Shown: positions 1 to 6,481, counted from the first letter of the stretch. The stretch: 6,481 bases of DNA from a gamma proteobacterium symbiont of Bathyaustriella thionipta (GCA_025656895.1 JAHXHF010000044.1:1-6481); one strand, 5' to 3'. Translations and numbers: made by a program. The notes: generated by a model from the letters alone, not told the origin.

Positions 1-142
1 ATTTATAAGTTATTTCTATCGGTAGCATGAGCATGCTTATGAATGGTTTTTGCCAAACAAGATTCTTAAAAAAACAGTGAAACTTCAGTTAGCCATTTTC
101 TTTCTCCCATCAAGTTGATAGGAGTATTATCCTACAGGTGGT
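1..142. other. AT-rich non-coding left flank, probably unrelated to the SulP gene
   Basis: Bases 1-120 contain 38 G or C (32%), far below neighbouring coding DNA; for example, bases 241-300 in the SulP gene are near 58%. No reading frame on either strand gives a recognisable protein. The longest open stretch seen, plus-strand frame 26-118, has no start codon and no known motif. There is a short inverted repeat, AGCATG (24-29) with CATGCT (32-37). It may be the end of an inserted element or the intergenic space of a rearranged region. Confidence 0.35.
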
Positions 143-159
143 GGCTCAGTAGCTGAGCC
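119..159. repeat. Two adjacent small hairpins next to the SulP truncation point
   Basis: The first inverted repeat is TAGGA (119-123) and TCCTA (130-134) with a 6-base loop. The second is GGCTCAG (143-149) and CTGAGCC (153-159) with a 3-base loop, ending one base before the SulP stop codon. No T-run follows the second hairpin on either strand, so it is not a standard terminator. Subterminal hairpins at a junction with a broken gene recall the ends of some insertion sequences, including IS200/IS605 types, but no family could be recognised. Confidence 0.4.
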
Positions 160-861
160 TTAGGGGTAATCAGGAATATCTTTGCCGTCTATGGTTTGTT
201 TGACAATTTCACCATCCTGCCAGAGATACAGTCCCAGTGTGCCGACGATCAGCGCCAGCAGTGGCGCCGGTAAAATACGATTAAAACGCTGTGGCCACAG
301 ATAAACAATCGCCAATGCCAGACCACCCAGTAATGCGGCATCCAAAACCGGATGAGCCAGAGTATCCGGCAAAGCATGCAGCGATGCCATCGGGCCGGAT
401 TGAGGCAGATGGCCTAATAATGGTTCCAGTTGCAGCAGGATAATAATGATGCCGATACCACTCATAAAACCCGAAACTACCGGGTGAGGAATCAGATTGA
501 TGTATTTACCAAACTTCATCAGGCCAAAGCCGATCTGAAACAAACCGCCCATGATGACCACTGTAAAGGCCAGCCCCGCGCCATAAGCGGGATTGTCGGG
601 AAACATTGAGGTGTATTGCAGGAAAACAGCCGCCATCACAACCGTCATAGGGCCGGTAGGGCCAGATACCTGTGCCGGTGTTCCACCAAACAAGGCCGCG
701 AACAAGCCTACAAAAATAGCCCCGTAAATACCGGCAACCGGACCGGCTCCGGAAGAAACACCCATAGCCAATGCCAGTGGTAATGCCACTACTGCGGCGG
801 TCAGACCACCGTATATATCGCCACGTAAATTATTGAAATGCAGCCCGTGTATGTATTGCAT
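160..861 (-). CDS. Truncated SulP-family (BicA-like) bicarbonate/anion transporter, N-terminal part; probably a broken gene
   Basis: The 233 residues match the N-terminal half of SulP transporters. They most resemble BicA, the cyanobacterial Na+-dependent bicarbonate importer: HFNNLRGDIYGGLTAAVVALPLAL and FAALFGGTPAQVSGPTGPMTVVM align with BicA without gaps as far as I can recall it. T69 in PTGP matches the BicA TM3 substrate-site threonine. About seven hydrophobic segments are visible (roughly 17-36, 44-63, 68-83, 93-115, 126-148, 171-190, 197-215). Family members have some 500-570 residues, 14 membrane segments and a cytoplasmic STAS domain. Here the frame ends at TAA (160-162) near the loop after TM7, so TM8 and TM10, which carry the ion-binding residues, and STAS are missing. 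Neither other minus-strand frame below the stop continues the family sequence, so a simple frameshift is not the explanation. Insertion or rearrangement is more likely, and the product is probably non-functional. It lies 53 bases after parA and has its own ribosome binding site. Confidence 0.85.
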   Translation of the reverse strand: MQYIHGLHFNNLRGDIYGGLTAAVVALPLALAMGVSSGAGPVAGIYGAIFVGLFAALFGGTPAQVSGPTGPMTVVMAAVFLQYTSMFPDNPAYGAGLAFTVVIMGGLFQIGFGLMKFGKYINLIPHPVVSGFMSGIGIIIILLQLEPLLGHLPQSGPMASLHALPDTLAHPVLDAALLGGLALAIVYLWPQRFNRILPAPLLALIVGTLGLYLWQDGEIVKQTIDGKDIPDYP

Positions 862-870
862 GAATTAAAA

Positions 871-878
871 ATCCTGCT
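871..878 (-). promoter_or_regulatory. Probable ribosome binding site of the SulP gene
   Basis: The minus strand reads AGCAGGAT with the AGGA core ten bases before the ATG at 861. It supports the chosen start MQYIHGLHF, which also matches the usual N-terminus of BicA-like proteins. Confidence 0.5.
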
Positions 879-904
879 GAAAACTGATAAGGAAGGGTCG
901 AACG

Positions 905-916
905 AAAGCCGGCTTT
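905..916. repeat. Perfect 12-base palindrome at the parA 3' end
   Basis: AAAGCCGGCTTT is fully self-complementary and overlaps the first two bases of the parA stop codon. It has no loop and no T-run following on the minus strand, so it does not look like an intrinsic terminator. It could be a protein site or an mRNA-processing or stability element between parA and the SulP gene, or chance. Confidence 0.3.
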
Positions 917-1685
917 AGCCTGGTTTTTTGTAGCTGAGCGGCATGTGTATCAAACGGGAAATTTCCTGCCAGAGTGCCTGGTAAGCATTAGCCACTTCAG
1001 AACGTGGCGCGTAGCTTAATAAAGGTGCACGCTCCAGCCCCATACGCTCAACCTGGGCATTATAAGGCACCATCAGATCCATCACTTCGGCATACTCAGC
1101 GGGCAAGGTTCGCATGATTTCTTTGTGCATGCTTTTTCTGCGATCGCCAATACTGAAAAAAGCACGCATACTGAGCTGTTTACGAACACCCGGCCCGATA
1201 TGCTGCATCAGTTGATGAAAAGCATTCACGCTCAAAACCGTGGGTATCATAGGCACCAGTAATAAATCGGTGGCGCGGAAAATATTATCAGAAATCAAAG
1301 ACATACTGGGCGGGCAATCGAGCACCACCAGATCATAGGCTTCTGATAAAGGACGTAACAGGCGCAGCAACTGGCGAGTACGTTTCTTTTCCTGGTCGAA
1401 CAGGATATCCATATCACGGTAAGTAAAATCGGCCGGCAGCAAATCCAGCTTTTCAAAGTCAGTGGCCTTGATGCTATCGGCCAGCTCCCGCTGCCCTTTC
1501 ATCAGTTTTTTCATATTGCCACGAATACCCTGGCGAATACGAAAATAAAAGGATGCCGCACCCTGCGGGTCGAGATCCCAAACCAGGGTACGCAAACCTT
1601 TTTGCGCCGCCAGATAGGCCAGATTAACCGCCGTAGTGGTTTTACCTACCCCGCCTTTAATATTATAAACCGCCAGAATTTTCAT
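915..1685 (-). CDS. ParA-family partitioning ATPase (orphan, coupled to CHAD gene)
   Basis: This 256-residue P-loop ATPase belongs to the ParA/MinD group, whose members form ATP-dependent dimers, bind DNA nonspecifically and move cargo along the nucleoid. The deviant Walker A is KGGVGKTT at 10-17, with both the signature lysine K10 and K15. The A' motif is DLDPQG at 37-42 and Walker B is LVVLDCPP at 119-126 with D123. It starts directly at strand one with no N-terminal DNA-binding helix-turn-helix, like small plasmid ParAs and cargo-positioning relatives. No parB gene or obvious parS site is in the window, so it is an orphan here. The ATG at 1685 lies 3 bases after the CHAD stop and has no good Shine-Dalgarno, so translational coupling to the CHAD gene is likely. 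That suggests the CHAD protein, or a granule carrying it, is the partner. A chromosome or plasmid partition role is less likely from context. Family assignment is firm, cargo is inferred. Confidence 0.93.
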   Translation of the reverse strand: MKILAVYNIKGGVGKTTTAVNLAYLAAQKGLRTLVWDLDPQGAASFYFRIRQGIRGNMKKLMKGQRELADSIKATDFEKLDLLPADFTYRDMDILFDQEKKRTRQLLRLLRPLSEAYDLVVLDCPPSMSLISDNIFRATDLLLVPMIPTVLSVNAFHQLMQHIGPGVRKQLSMRAFFSIGDRRKSMHKEIMRTLPAEYAEVMDLMVPYNAQVERMGLERAPLLSYAPRSEVANAYQALWQEISRLIHMPLSYKKPG

Positions 1686-1688
1686 GGA

Positions 1689-3248
1689 TTAGTCTGACTC
1701 ATTAGCACATGAAAAACACTGCTTGAAGGCAAGCGATGTCTTTTTTGAACAAAGCCACTCAAGCTGTTGAACACAATCACTTTTTTGCTTTACATGCTGT
1801 TGTTGCAAAGAATCCATCAGTTGCCCGATAGCCAGCAGAACATCCACCGGAACATGTTGTTTCTCATACAACTCCTGCGCAAAATCACGCAACTTATGTA
1901 CCTGCACCTCATAATCCTGAAAATCACCGAAATCATCCAGTGCTGTCTTCAAGCGTGACAGCAGGGCATCAAAATCATCATTCGCCAGCAAGGGACGAAA
2001 AAACTCCATCGAATAACGCAGTTTTTTCAGTGATTTGCGCAGTTCATGAAAAACTTCGGCCTCGCTATCCGCCTTTATGGGCTTGCCCTCTTTGCGTGTT
2101 TTTCGATAGCGTTTATAAATGACCGAATGGGCGTATTCAACAGCAGGCATTTTTGCAATTTCTGTTTCATACAACTGGCCGCTTTGCAGAATGTCGTGCC
2201 AGTTTTGCAGCACTTCACGAAAGCGCGCGGAACGCAGATGACGGGCCAGTTGCCGCTGCGCCAGGGCACGACGTTGCTGCAACAGTTCTTTCAGCGGATG
2301 TAAATAAATCTTCCAGTCTGCGGACAGGCGGTTTTCGTAACCGGGAAATTTTTGCAGATAAACATCCATGTCACGGGTTTCACCGGTTATCTGCTGTATC
2401 CAGCGAAAGTCCTGTTTCTGTTTTTCCAGTAAATCGCTGCTGAACAGTGGCTTGAATTCACCCAGAGCCGAGCGGGTTCGGCGTGTTGCCACCCGCAAAT
2501 CGTGTAAAAACTCGATATCGAGATCACGCACAGTGCCCTCTTTATTCGCTTCTATGGCCTGCAATAAGCGGGTAAAGATCTGCTGCCCTACTTCAGCCAC
2601 ATTGGCATCTGCATGAAAATGAAAATCCAGCCTGGAATTAAAAGGCCAGGGTGAGTCAATATATTGTGCCAGATAAGCGACCAGAAGTGATGTAAGCGGC
2701 TGGACATGCAGGTTTTCAACGGCCAGTCGCAGCACTTGACGGGTTTCTTTTTCAAAGCCCCTGAGTGCCTGCAGACGAACCAGTGCCAGCGGCCGGGTTA
2801 AAGCCGGGCCGCGGGCCGCCGGGGAAAACTGCAAATGGTTCAACCAGGCCAGCGTTTTACCATCCTGATTCAGCACCCGTACCGGCTGTATCTGTACCTT
2901 TAACGTGATTTGCGGCAACAAGGCGCGAATACCCAGAGACTTGCTGATTTTTTTACTGAAAGCTTTGCCTTTCCAGGCATTGGCGGCCGACGGCAAATCA
3001 TCGGCAAAATAGTCGAATTTTTCACTTTGTTCCGCGTCCATCCAGTGCACAAAACGCTGTGTACGGCCGATAGATTCCAGCATCAGCATACAGTCTTTAG
3101 CCAGCAGTGCGCCGTCAAAGCTGTCATAAAATGACCAGACCACATTCTGAACCGGCATGGTTTGCAGTACAAAACCCGAGCCGATGGTCGCTTTGAGTTC
3201 ATCAAAATCGACATTTTGAGGTAATTCCAGCAGTTTCATATCATTCAT
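1689..3248 (-). CDS. CHAD domain protein with degenerate CYTH-like N-terminal domain
   Basis: This 519-residue protein is predicted to bind polyphosphate. Residues about 220-500 form a CHAD domain (conserved histidine alpha-helical domain). The first repeat has H249 and R252/R256/R257/R259 in FLHDLRVATRRTRSAL, followed by GETRDMDVYL (289-298). The second has H401, R404, K405, K408, K409 and R411 in HELRKSLKKLRYSMEFF, followed by FGDFQDYEV (440-448). These basic helices line the phosphate-binding groove in the family. Residues about 1-200 resemble a CYTH/triphosphate-tunnel domain (SFYDSFDGALLAKDCMLMLE at 39-58) but lack the N-terminal ExExK metal site, so triphosphatase activity is unlikely. 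The C-terminus has four cysteines, C492, C500, C511 and C514. There is no signal peptide or membrane segment. The ATG at 3248 has only a distant AGGT upstream, and an in-frame ATG at 3239 is a possible alternative. parA follows after 3 bases. CHAD proteins are known from polyphosphate granules, so a granule role is inferred. Confidence 0.92.
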   Translation of the reverse strand: MNDMKLLELPQNVDFDELKATIGSGFVLQTMPVQNVVWSFYDSFDGALLAKDCMLMLESIGRTQRFVHWMDAEQSEKFDYFADDLPSAANAWKGKAFSKKISKSLGIRALLPQITLKVQIQPVRVLNQDGKTLAWLNHLQFSPAARGPALTRPLALVRLQALRGFEKETRQVLRLAVENLHVQPLTSLLVAYLAQYIDSPWPFNSRLDFHFHADANVAEVGQQIFTRLLQAIEANKEGTVRDLDIEFLHDLRVATRRTRSALGEFKPLFSSDLLEKQKQDFRWIQQITGETRDMDVYLQKFPGYENRLSADWKIYLHPLKELLQQRRALAQRQLARHLRSARFREVLQNWHDILQSGQLYETEIAKMPAVEYAHSVIYKRYRKTRKEGKPIKADSEAEVFHELRKSLKKLRYSMEFFRPLLANDDFDALLSRLKTALDDFGDFQDYEVQVHKLRDFAQELYEKQHVPVDVLLAIGQLMDSLQQQHVKQKSDCVQQLEWLCSKKTSLAFKQCFSCANESD

Positions 3249-3300
3249 TATTTAAAGTCATACCTGAATTCGTATCTTCGGGGCGGATACCGATCATATT

Positions 3301-3678
3301 TTAAGTGTTTTGCGCTATGTTCAGGATCAGCGAACTGATGCCTTCTGCCGCCCCCAGATGAGGCAGTAACTGTATATCGATGTGTGGATATTTTTTTTGC
3401 ACCCGTTCCACTTCTGCCGGAATATCTTCCACAACATGCCGTCCGGCGGCCAGAAAATAAGGCACAACCACAATAGACTGTACTCCCTCTGCAATCAACT
3501 GTGTCAGGCCATCAGGAATATCCGGTGCTTCCAGTTCCAGAAAGGCACTGGCATAATAATCAAATTGATGCCCCCCCGCTTGTTGCAGCCGGGTTGTTAG
3601 ACAACGCACCTCTTCATTGGATGAAGCCCGCCGGCTGCCATGAGCCACCAGTAACAGTGCCCGTGCGGGTTTAATCAT
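3301..3678 (-). CDS. Short CbiX/SirB-type sirohydrochlorin chelatase-like protein
   Basis: This is a single-domain member (125 residues) of the class II chelatases, which insert Fe2+, Co2+ or Ni2+ into sirohydrochlorin-type tetrapyrroles for siroheme, cobalamin or coenzyme F430. The family fingerprint is clear: strand plus metal-site His at LLLVAHGSRR (H13) and the second His in PYFLAAGRHVVEDIP (H81). Short members work as homodimers, and 120-130 residues is normal for this class. I chose the ATG at 3678 because it gives the standard N-terminus MIKPARALLLVAHGS. A TTG at 3702 would add eight residues (MKWLRKAS) and lacks support. The ATG overlaps the pepN stop by 8 bases, so translation is probably coupled. 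A 5-base inverted repeat (3678-3682 with 3689-3693) covers the start region but may be chance. The metal cannot be read from the sequence. Siroheme synthesis (a SirB-like role) is the simplest guess. Confidence 0.87.
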   Translation of the reverse strand: MIKPARALLLVAHGSRRASSNEEVRCLTTRLQQAGGHQFDYYASAFLELEAPDIPDGLTQLIAEGVQSIVVVPYFLAAGRHVVEDIPAEVERVQKKYPHIDIQLLPHLGAAEGISSLILNIAQNT

Positions 3679-6319
3679 TGAGGCTTTTCTCAACCACTTC
3701 AAATATAGCCTTGTTCAAATCCGCATGATCCAGCATATTTTGTAGACTGGCTTTCATCAGCGCCTGACGTTTTGTATCAAATCGCCTCCAGGGGCTGAAA
3801 ACTCGCGCCAGACGTGCGCCAATTTGTGGATTGATCGGGTTCAAACGCAGAATCTGTTCGTAGGCAAATTCATAGCCACTGCCATCAATCGCATGAAAAG
3901 CCACCCGATTGGCATTACAAAAAACCCCGATCAGGCTGCGCACCTTGTTCGGATTTTCAATACTGAATGCCGGGTGTGACAGGAGCTGTTTAACCTGCTG
4001 CAGGGCATCATCGCGTTTTGTGCTGGCCTGTAGCATGAACCATTTGTCCATCACCAGCGGGTCATGCGCCCATTGTTGTTCGAAATGTTGCATGGCGTCC
4101 TGTCGTTGTTGGCTGCGGGTGTGAGACAGGGCGCTCAAAGCGGCCATTTTATCGGTCATGTTGCTGGCCTGCAGGTACTGTTGGTAGGCCAGCTCCAGCG
4201 CCTCTTTATCTTCACTTTCAACCAGATAGGCCAGACAGGTATTTTTCAGGGCACGCCGGGCAATGGCCGGCGGATCGGGCGCGTAGGCCTGGCTGTCCTG
4301 ATATTGATGATAGCTGTGCAGAAAATCCGCCTGTAAATGCTGCGCCAGACTGCGCATTAAAAACTGCCGTGCGGCGCTGATACCATCCACATCGATCGGT
4401 TGTTGCTGGTCGCCCAGCCAGGTTTCCGCCGGCAGGCTGAGCATGTCAGCGCGCAAAGCGGCATCGGTTTGAGTCTCTTGCAGAATTGTTCGCCAGCAGG
4501 CAAAAAAGCCCTCTTCCAGTTGCTTTGGCCATTCATGGCGGGGCCTTGCCAGCAATTGCTCCACCAGACTCAAAATCAGTGATTGGGTTGCGTCCCAGCG
4601 GCTGAAGTCATCATGATCATGCATGATAAGAAACATCCGTTCTGCATCGCTGCGCGGGTATTCCAGTTTGACCGGCGCGGAAAATCCGCGCAGCAGCGAA
4701 ATGACCGGCTTTTCTTCAACAGCGGAAAAAGTGAAGCTCTGCTCAGACTGACGCACATCCAGAATTCGGCTGGTGCAGGATGATGTCTTGCGTCCCTCCT
4801 GGTTCGAGGGTATATCCTGTCCCACGGCATTCAGCAGCCCTATGGCCAAAGGAATATGCATGGGCTGTTTGTTACTTTGCCCCGGTGTATCCGGCAGTTG
4901 CTGCTTTACTTCCAGTGTGAACTGCTTTTTCTCATCATCATAATAAGTGCTGATATGCAGTACAGGTGTGCCGGCCTGGGAATACCACAGACGGAATTGA
5001 GTTAAATCCACACCGCTGGCCTCTTCCATAGAGCGCACAAAATCCTCGGTGGTGACTGCTTGCCCGTCATAACGTTCAAAATAAAGATCGGTGCCTTTGC
5101 GGAAAGCCTCCTGCCCCAGTATGCGGGCCATCATACGCACCACTTCCGCGCCCTTTTCGTACACAGTGACCGTGTAAAAATTATTGATTTCAATATAGGA
5201 ATCCGGGCGTATCGGATGTGCCATCGGGCTGCTGTCTTCAGCGAACTGATGAGTACGCAACAGGCTGACATCTTCAATGCGTTTCACCGCCCGCAAGCCC
5301 ATATCCGATGAAAATTCCTGATCGCGGTACACCGTAAAACCTTCTTTCAGACTGAGCTGAAACCAGTCGCGACAGGTAATGCGATTACCGCTCCAGTTAT
5401 GGAAATATTCGTGCGCGATCACCGCTTCTATGCCCTGGTAGTCCTTGTCCGTAGCGGTTTCGGGGCGAGCCAGCACATATTTGGAGTTGAAAATATTCAA
5501 GCCCTTGTTTTCCATCGCGCCCATATTGAAGCTGTTGACCGCCACAATCATGTACAGATCCAGGTCATATTCCCTTCCAAAACGTTTTTCATCCCAGCGC
5601 ATGGCCTTTTTCAGTGACTGCATGGCATGGTCACAGCGATCAATATTCTCGGCTTCGGTATAAATGGAAAGCTGTATTTCACGTCCGCTGCAGGTTGTAA
5701 AACAGTCCTGTTTGTGAGCCAGATCGCCGGCAACCAGCGCGAACAGATAACAGGGTTTTTTGAAAGGATCATGCCAGCTGCAAAGATGCCGCCCATCATC
5801 CAGATCTTCTGTGCGGATAAGGTTGCCGTTAGAAAGTAATACCGGATAGCGCGCCTTGTCGGCAATGATGGTGGTGGTAAATTCAGCCATCACATCCGGT
5901 CTGTCCGGATAAAAGGTAATGCGTCTGAAACCTTCGGCTTCACATTGTGTGCAGAAAAGCTGATCGGAACAGTACAGCCCTTCCAGCAAGGTGTTGCTTT
6001 CAGGATGAATACAAACCCGGGTAAACAGGGTAAATGTTTGCGGCACCTGCCTGATAATCAGCTGTGTATCTGTTTGTTGATAGTCATCGGCTGTCAGGGG
6101 CTGGTCGTTCAACTCGATACGCAGCAGTTCCAGATCCTCACCGGACAGATGCAATTCATGTGCAGCCGGTTCCGCCTGCGGGTTGCGGCGCAGGTTCAGC
6201 CTGGCATTTACATAAGTCTGTTCCTGCTGTAACTCAAACTGCAAATGTACTTCATCCACCAGAAAATCCGGCACCTGATAGTCGTGTAAATAAATGGCAC
6301 GGGCATTTTCCTGTAGCAT
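3671..6319 (-). CDS. pepN: Aminopeptidase N (M1 family zinc metallopeptidase)
   Basis: This is a cytoplasmic zinc aminopeptidase that removes N-terminal residues from peptides late in protein turnover. It has 882 residues against 870 for E. coli PepN and is recognisably colinear with it from end to end. Visible active-site elements are substrate-anchoring Q125 and E127 in QCEAEG, the GAMEN exopeptidase motif at 267-271 preceded by M266, the zinc site HEYFH at 303-307 with E304 as catalytic base, third zinc ligand E326 in KEGF, and transition-state Y387 in VYEKGAE. All are offset by +6 from the E. coli positions. By homology the order is an N-terminal beta domain (about 1-195), the thermolysin-like domain (about 196-445), a small beta domain (to about 545) and a helical C-terminal domain. 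The ATG at 6319 is supported by a Shine-Dalgarno AGGAAAG six bases upstream. It is the first gene of the block, and its stop overlaps the next start by 8 bases. No lesion is seen and the enzyme should be active. Confidence 0.98.
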   Translation of the reverse strand: MLQENARAIYLHDYQVPDFLVDEVHLQFELQQEQTYVNARLNLRRNPQAEPAAHELHLSGEDLELLRIELNDQPLTADDYQQTDTQLIIRQVPQTFTLFTRVCIHPESNTLLEGLYCSDQLFCTQCEAEGFRRITFYPDRPDVMAEFTTTIIADKARYPVLLSNGNLIRTEDLDDGRHLCSWHDPFKKPCYLFALVAGDLAHKQDCFTTCSGREIQLSIYTEAENIDRCDHAMQSLKKAMRWDEKRFGREYDLDLYMIVAVNSFNMGAMENKGLNIFNSKYVLARPETATDKDYQGIEAVIAHEYFHNWSGNRITCRDWFQLSLKEGFTVYRDQEFSSDMGLRAVKRIEDVSLLRTHQFAEDSSPMAHPIRPDSYIEINNFYTVTVYEKGAEVVRMMARILGQEAFRKGTDLYFERYDGQAVTTEDFVRSMEEASGVDLTQFRLWYSQAGTPVLHISTYYDDEKKQFTLEVKQQLPDTPGQSNKQPMHIPLAIGLLNAVGQDIPSNQEGRKTSSCTSRILDVRQSEQSFTFSAVEEKPVISLLRGFSAPVKLEYPRSDAERMFLIMHDHDDFSRWDATQSLILSLVEQLLARPRHEWPKQLEEGFFACWRTILQETQTDAALRADMLSLPAETWLGDQQQPIDVDGISAARQFLMRSLAQHLQADFLHSYHQYQDSQAYAPDPPAIARRALKNTCLAYLVESEDKEALELAYQQYLQASNMTDKMAALSALSHTRSQQRQDAMQHFEQQWAHDPLVMDKWFMLQASTKRDDALQQVKQLLSHPAFSIENPNKVRSLIGVFCNANRVAFHAIDGSGYEFAYEQILRLNPINPQIGARLARVFSPWRRFDTKRQALMKASLQNMLDHADLNKAIFEVVEKSLND

Positions 6320-6481
6320 GGGCTTTCCTGAAATCAGATATAGAGACTAGTCTAGCGCAAACGGCTCGAGCCTTCACCGTTCAACATGCTACTATTTAGT
6401 GTTTGAACGAAAACGATTAAACCCTAAGAAAAACAATAATCTATATACTGTTCAGTGGACTAAAGATTATAATGCCTGTAT
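6320..6481. promoter_or_regulatory. Upstream region of pepN with several short inverted repeats
   Basis: This 162-base AT-rich stretch must contain or lead to the pepN promoter, but no pair of -35 and -10 boxes with normal spacing stands out on the minus strand. It holds two perfect 10-base palindromes, AGACTAGTCT at 6344-6353 and GGCTCGAGCC at 6363-6372. It also holds a 7-base inverted repeat, CGTTCAA at 6378-6384 and TTGAACG at 6403-6409, separated by 18 bases. A perfect TATAAT lies on the plus strand at 6468-6473. It sits inside the self-complementary ATTATAAT, so it reads on both strands, and could be the -10 of a promoter firing out of the right end of the window; its -35 is not convincing. 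These sites could be operators, but nothing in the sequence names a regulator. Confidence 0.3.
6323..6330 (-). promoter_or_regulatory. Ribosome binding site of pepN
   Basis: On the minus strand this reads CAGGAAAG, with the AGGA core six bases before the ATG at 6319. It is the clearest Shine-Dalgarno sequence in the window and fixes the pepN start at MLQENARAIY. Confidence 0.75.

Noticed and set aside
143..159. GGCTCAG/CTGAGCC hairpin as a terminator for the SulP gene
   Set aside because: It starts immediately next to the stop codon but is followed on the minus strand by ACCACCTGTAGG rather than a run of T; the T-run near 66-73 is too far away.
160..180. Simple frameshift as the cause of the short SulP frame
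   Set aside because: The other two minus-strand frames past this point reach stops quickly and show none of the expected SulP continuation.
915..1685. MinD or nitrogenase-iron-protein-like identity for the ATPase
   Set aside because: There is no C-terminal amphipathic membrane-targeting helix as in MinD and no cysteine pair as in NifH; the DLDPQG A' motif is typical of ParA.
2153..2443. Plus-strand open reading frame of 96 codons inside the CHAD gene
   Set aside because: Antisense to the first CHAD repeat region, no family features in the translation, no sensible ribosome binding site.
3249..3300. Possible terminator between the chelatase and CHAD genes (GTATC/GATAC repeat, 9-base loop)
   Set aside because: Only five paired bases and no T-run after the stem on the minus strand, so it does not look like an intrinsic terminator.
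3679..3702. TTG start adding eight residues to the chelatase
   Set aside because: The family begins right before the LLLVAHGS strand, and the ATG at 3678 gives that N-terminus; the extra residues overlap pepN and have no homology support.
6064..6399. Plus-strand open reading frame of 111 codons over the pepN start
   Set aside because: It lies antisense to strongly conserved PepN coding sequence, its product has no recognisable motif, and it is best explained as a shadow of pepN.

Overview
The window is a tightly packed block of five genes, all on the minus strand, so it reads from right to left. From upstream to downstream: pepN (aminopeptidase N, 3671-6319), a short CbiX/SirB-type chelatase (3301-3678), a CHAD-domain protein with a degenerate CYTH-like N-terminus (1689-3248), a ParA-family ATPase (915-1685), and the N-terminal 233 codons of a BicA-like SulP anion/bicarbonate transporter (160-861). 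The only non-coding stretches are 1-159, 862-914, 1686-1688, 3249-3300 and 6320-6481. None exceeds 300 bases. I see no tRNA, rRNA, CRISPR array, complete mobile element or convincing intrinsic terminator.

The source is most likely a gammaproteobacterium. PepN is colinear with the Escherichia coli enzyme over its whole length: each active-site residue checked sits six positions later than in the E. coli protein. Base composition inside genes is moderate to fairly GC-rich. No gene narrows this to a genus. A BicA-like transporter plus a stand-alone siroheme/cobalamin-type chelatase would suit a sulfur- or C1-metabolising marine or freshwater lineage, but that is only an inference.

Spacing suggests one transcription unit. 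pepN and the chelatase overlap by 8 bases, and the CHAD gene and parA are 3 bases apart. The chelatase and CHAD gene are separated by 52 bases, and parA and the SulP gene by 53. Two functional themes are visible. One is housekeeping: peptide turnover and tetrapyrrole metal insertion. The other is a CHAD + ParA pair. CHAD domains are known to bind polyphosphate and go to polyphosphate granules, while ParA ATPases position DNA and other large cargos on the nucleoid. Their near-fusion suggests a polyphosphate-granule positioning or segregation module, and this is the most interesting reading of the window.

The left end looks disturbed. The SulP frame stops after about 40% of a normal protein, exactly where homologues continue. 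The next 159 bases are AT-rich, non-coding as far as I can tell, and begin with two adjacent small hairpins. This looks like a junction with unrelated, possibly mobile, DNA, but the window ends before it can be identified.
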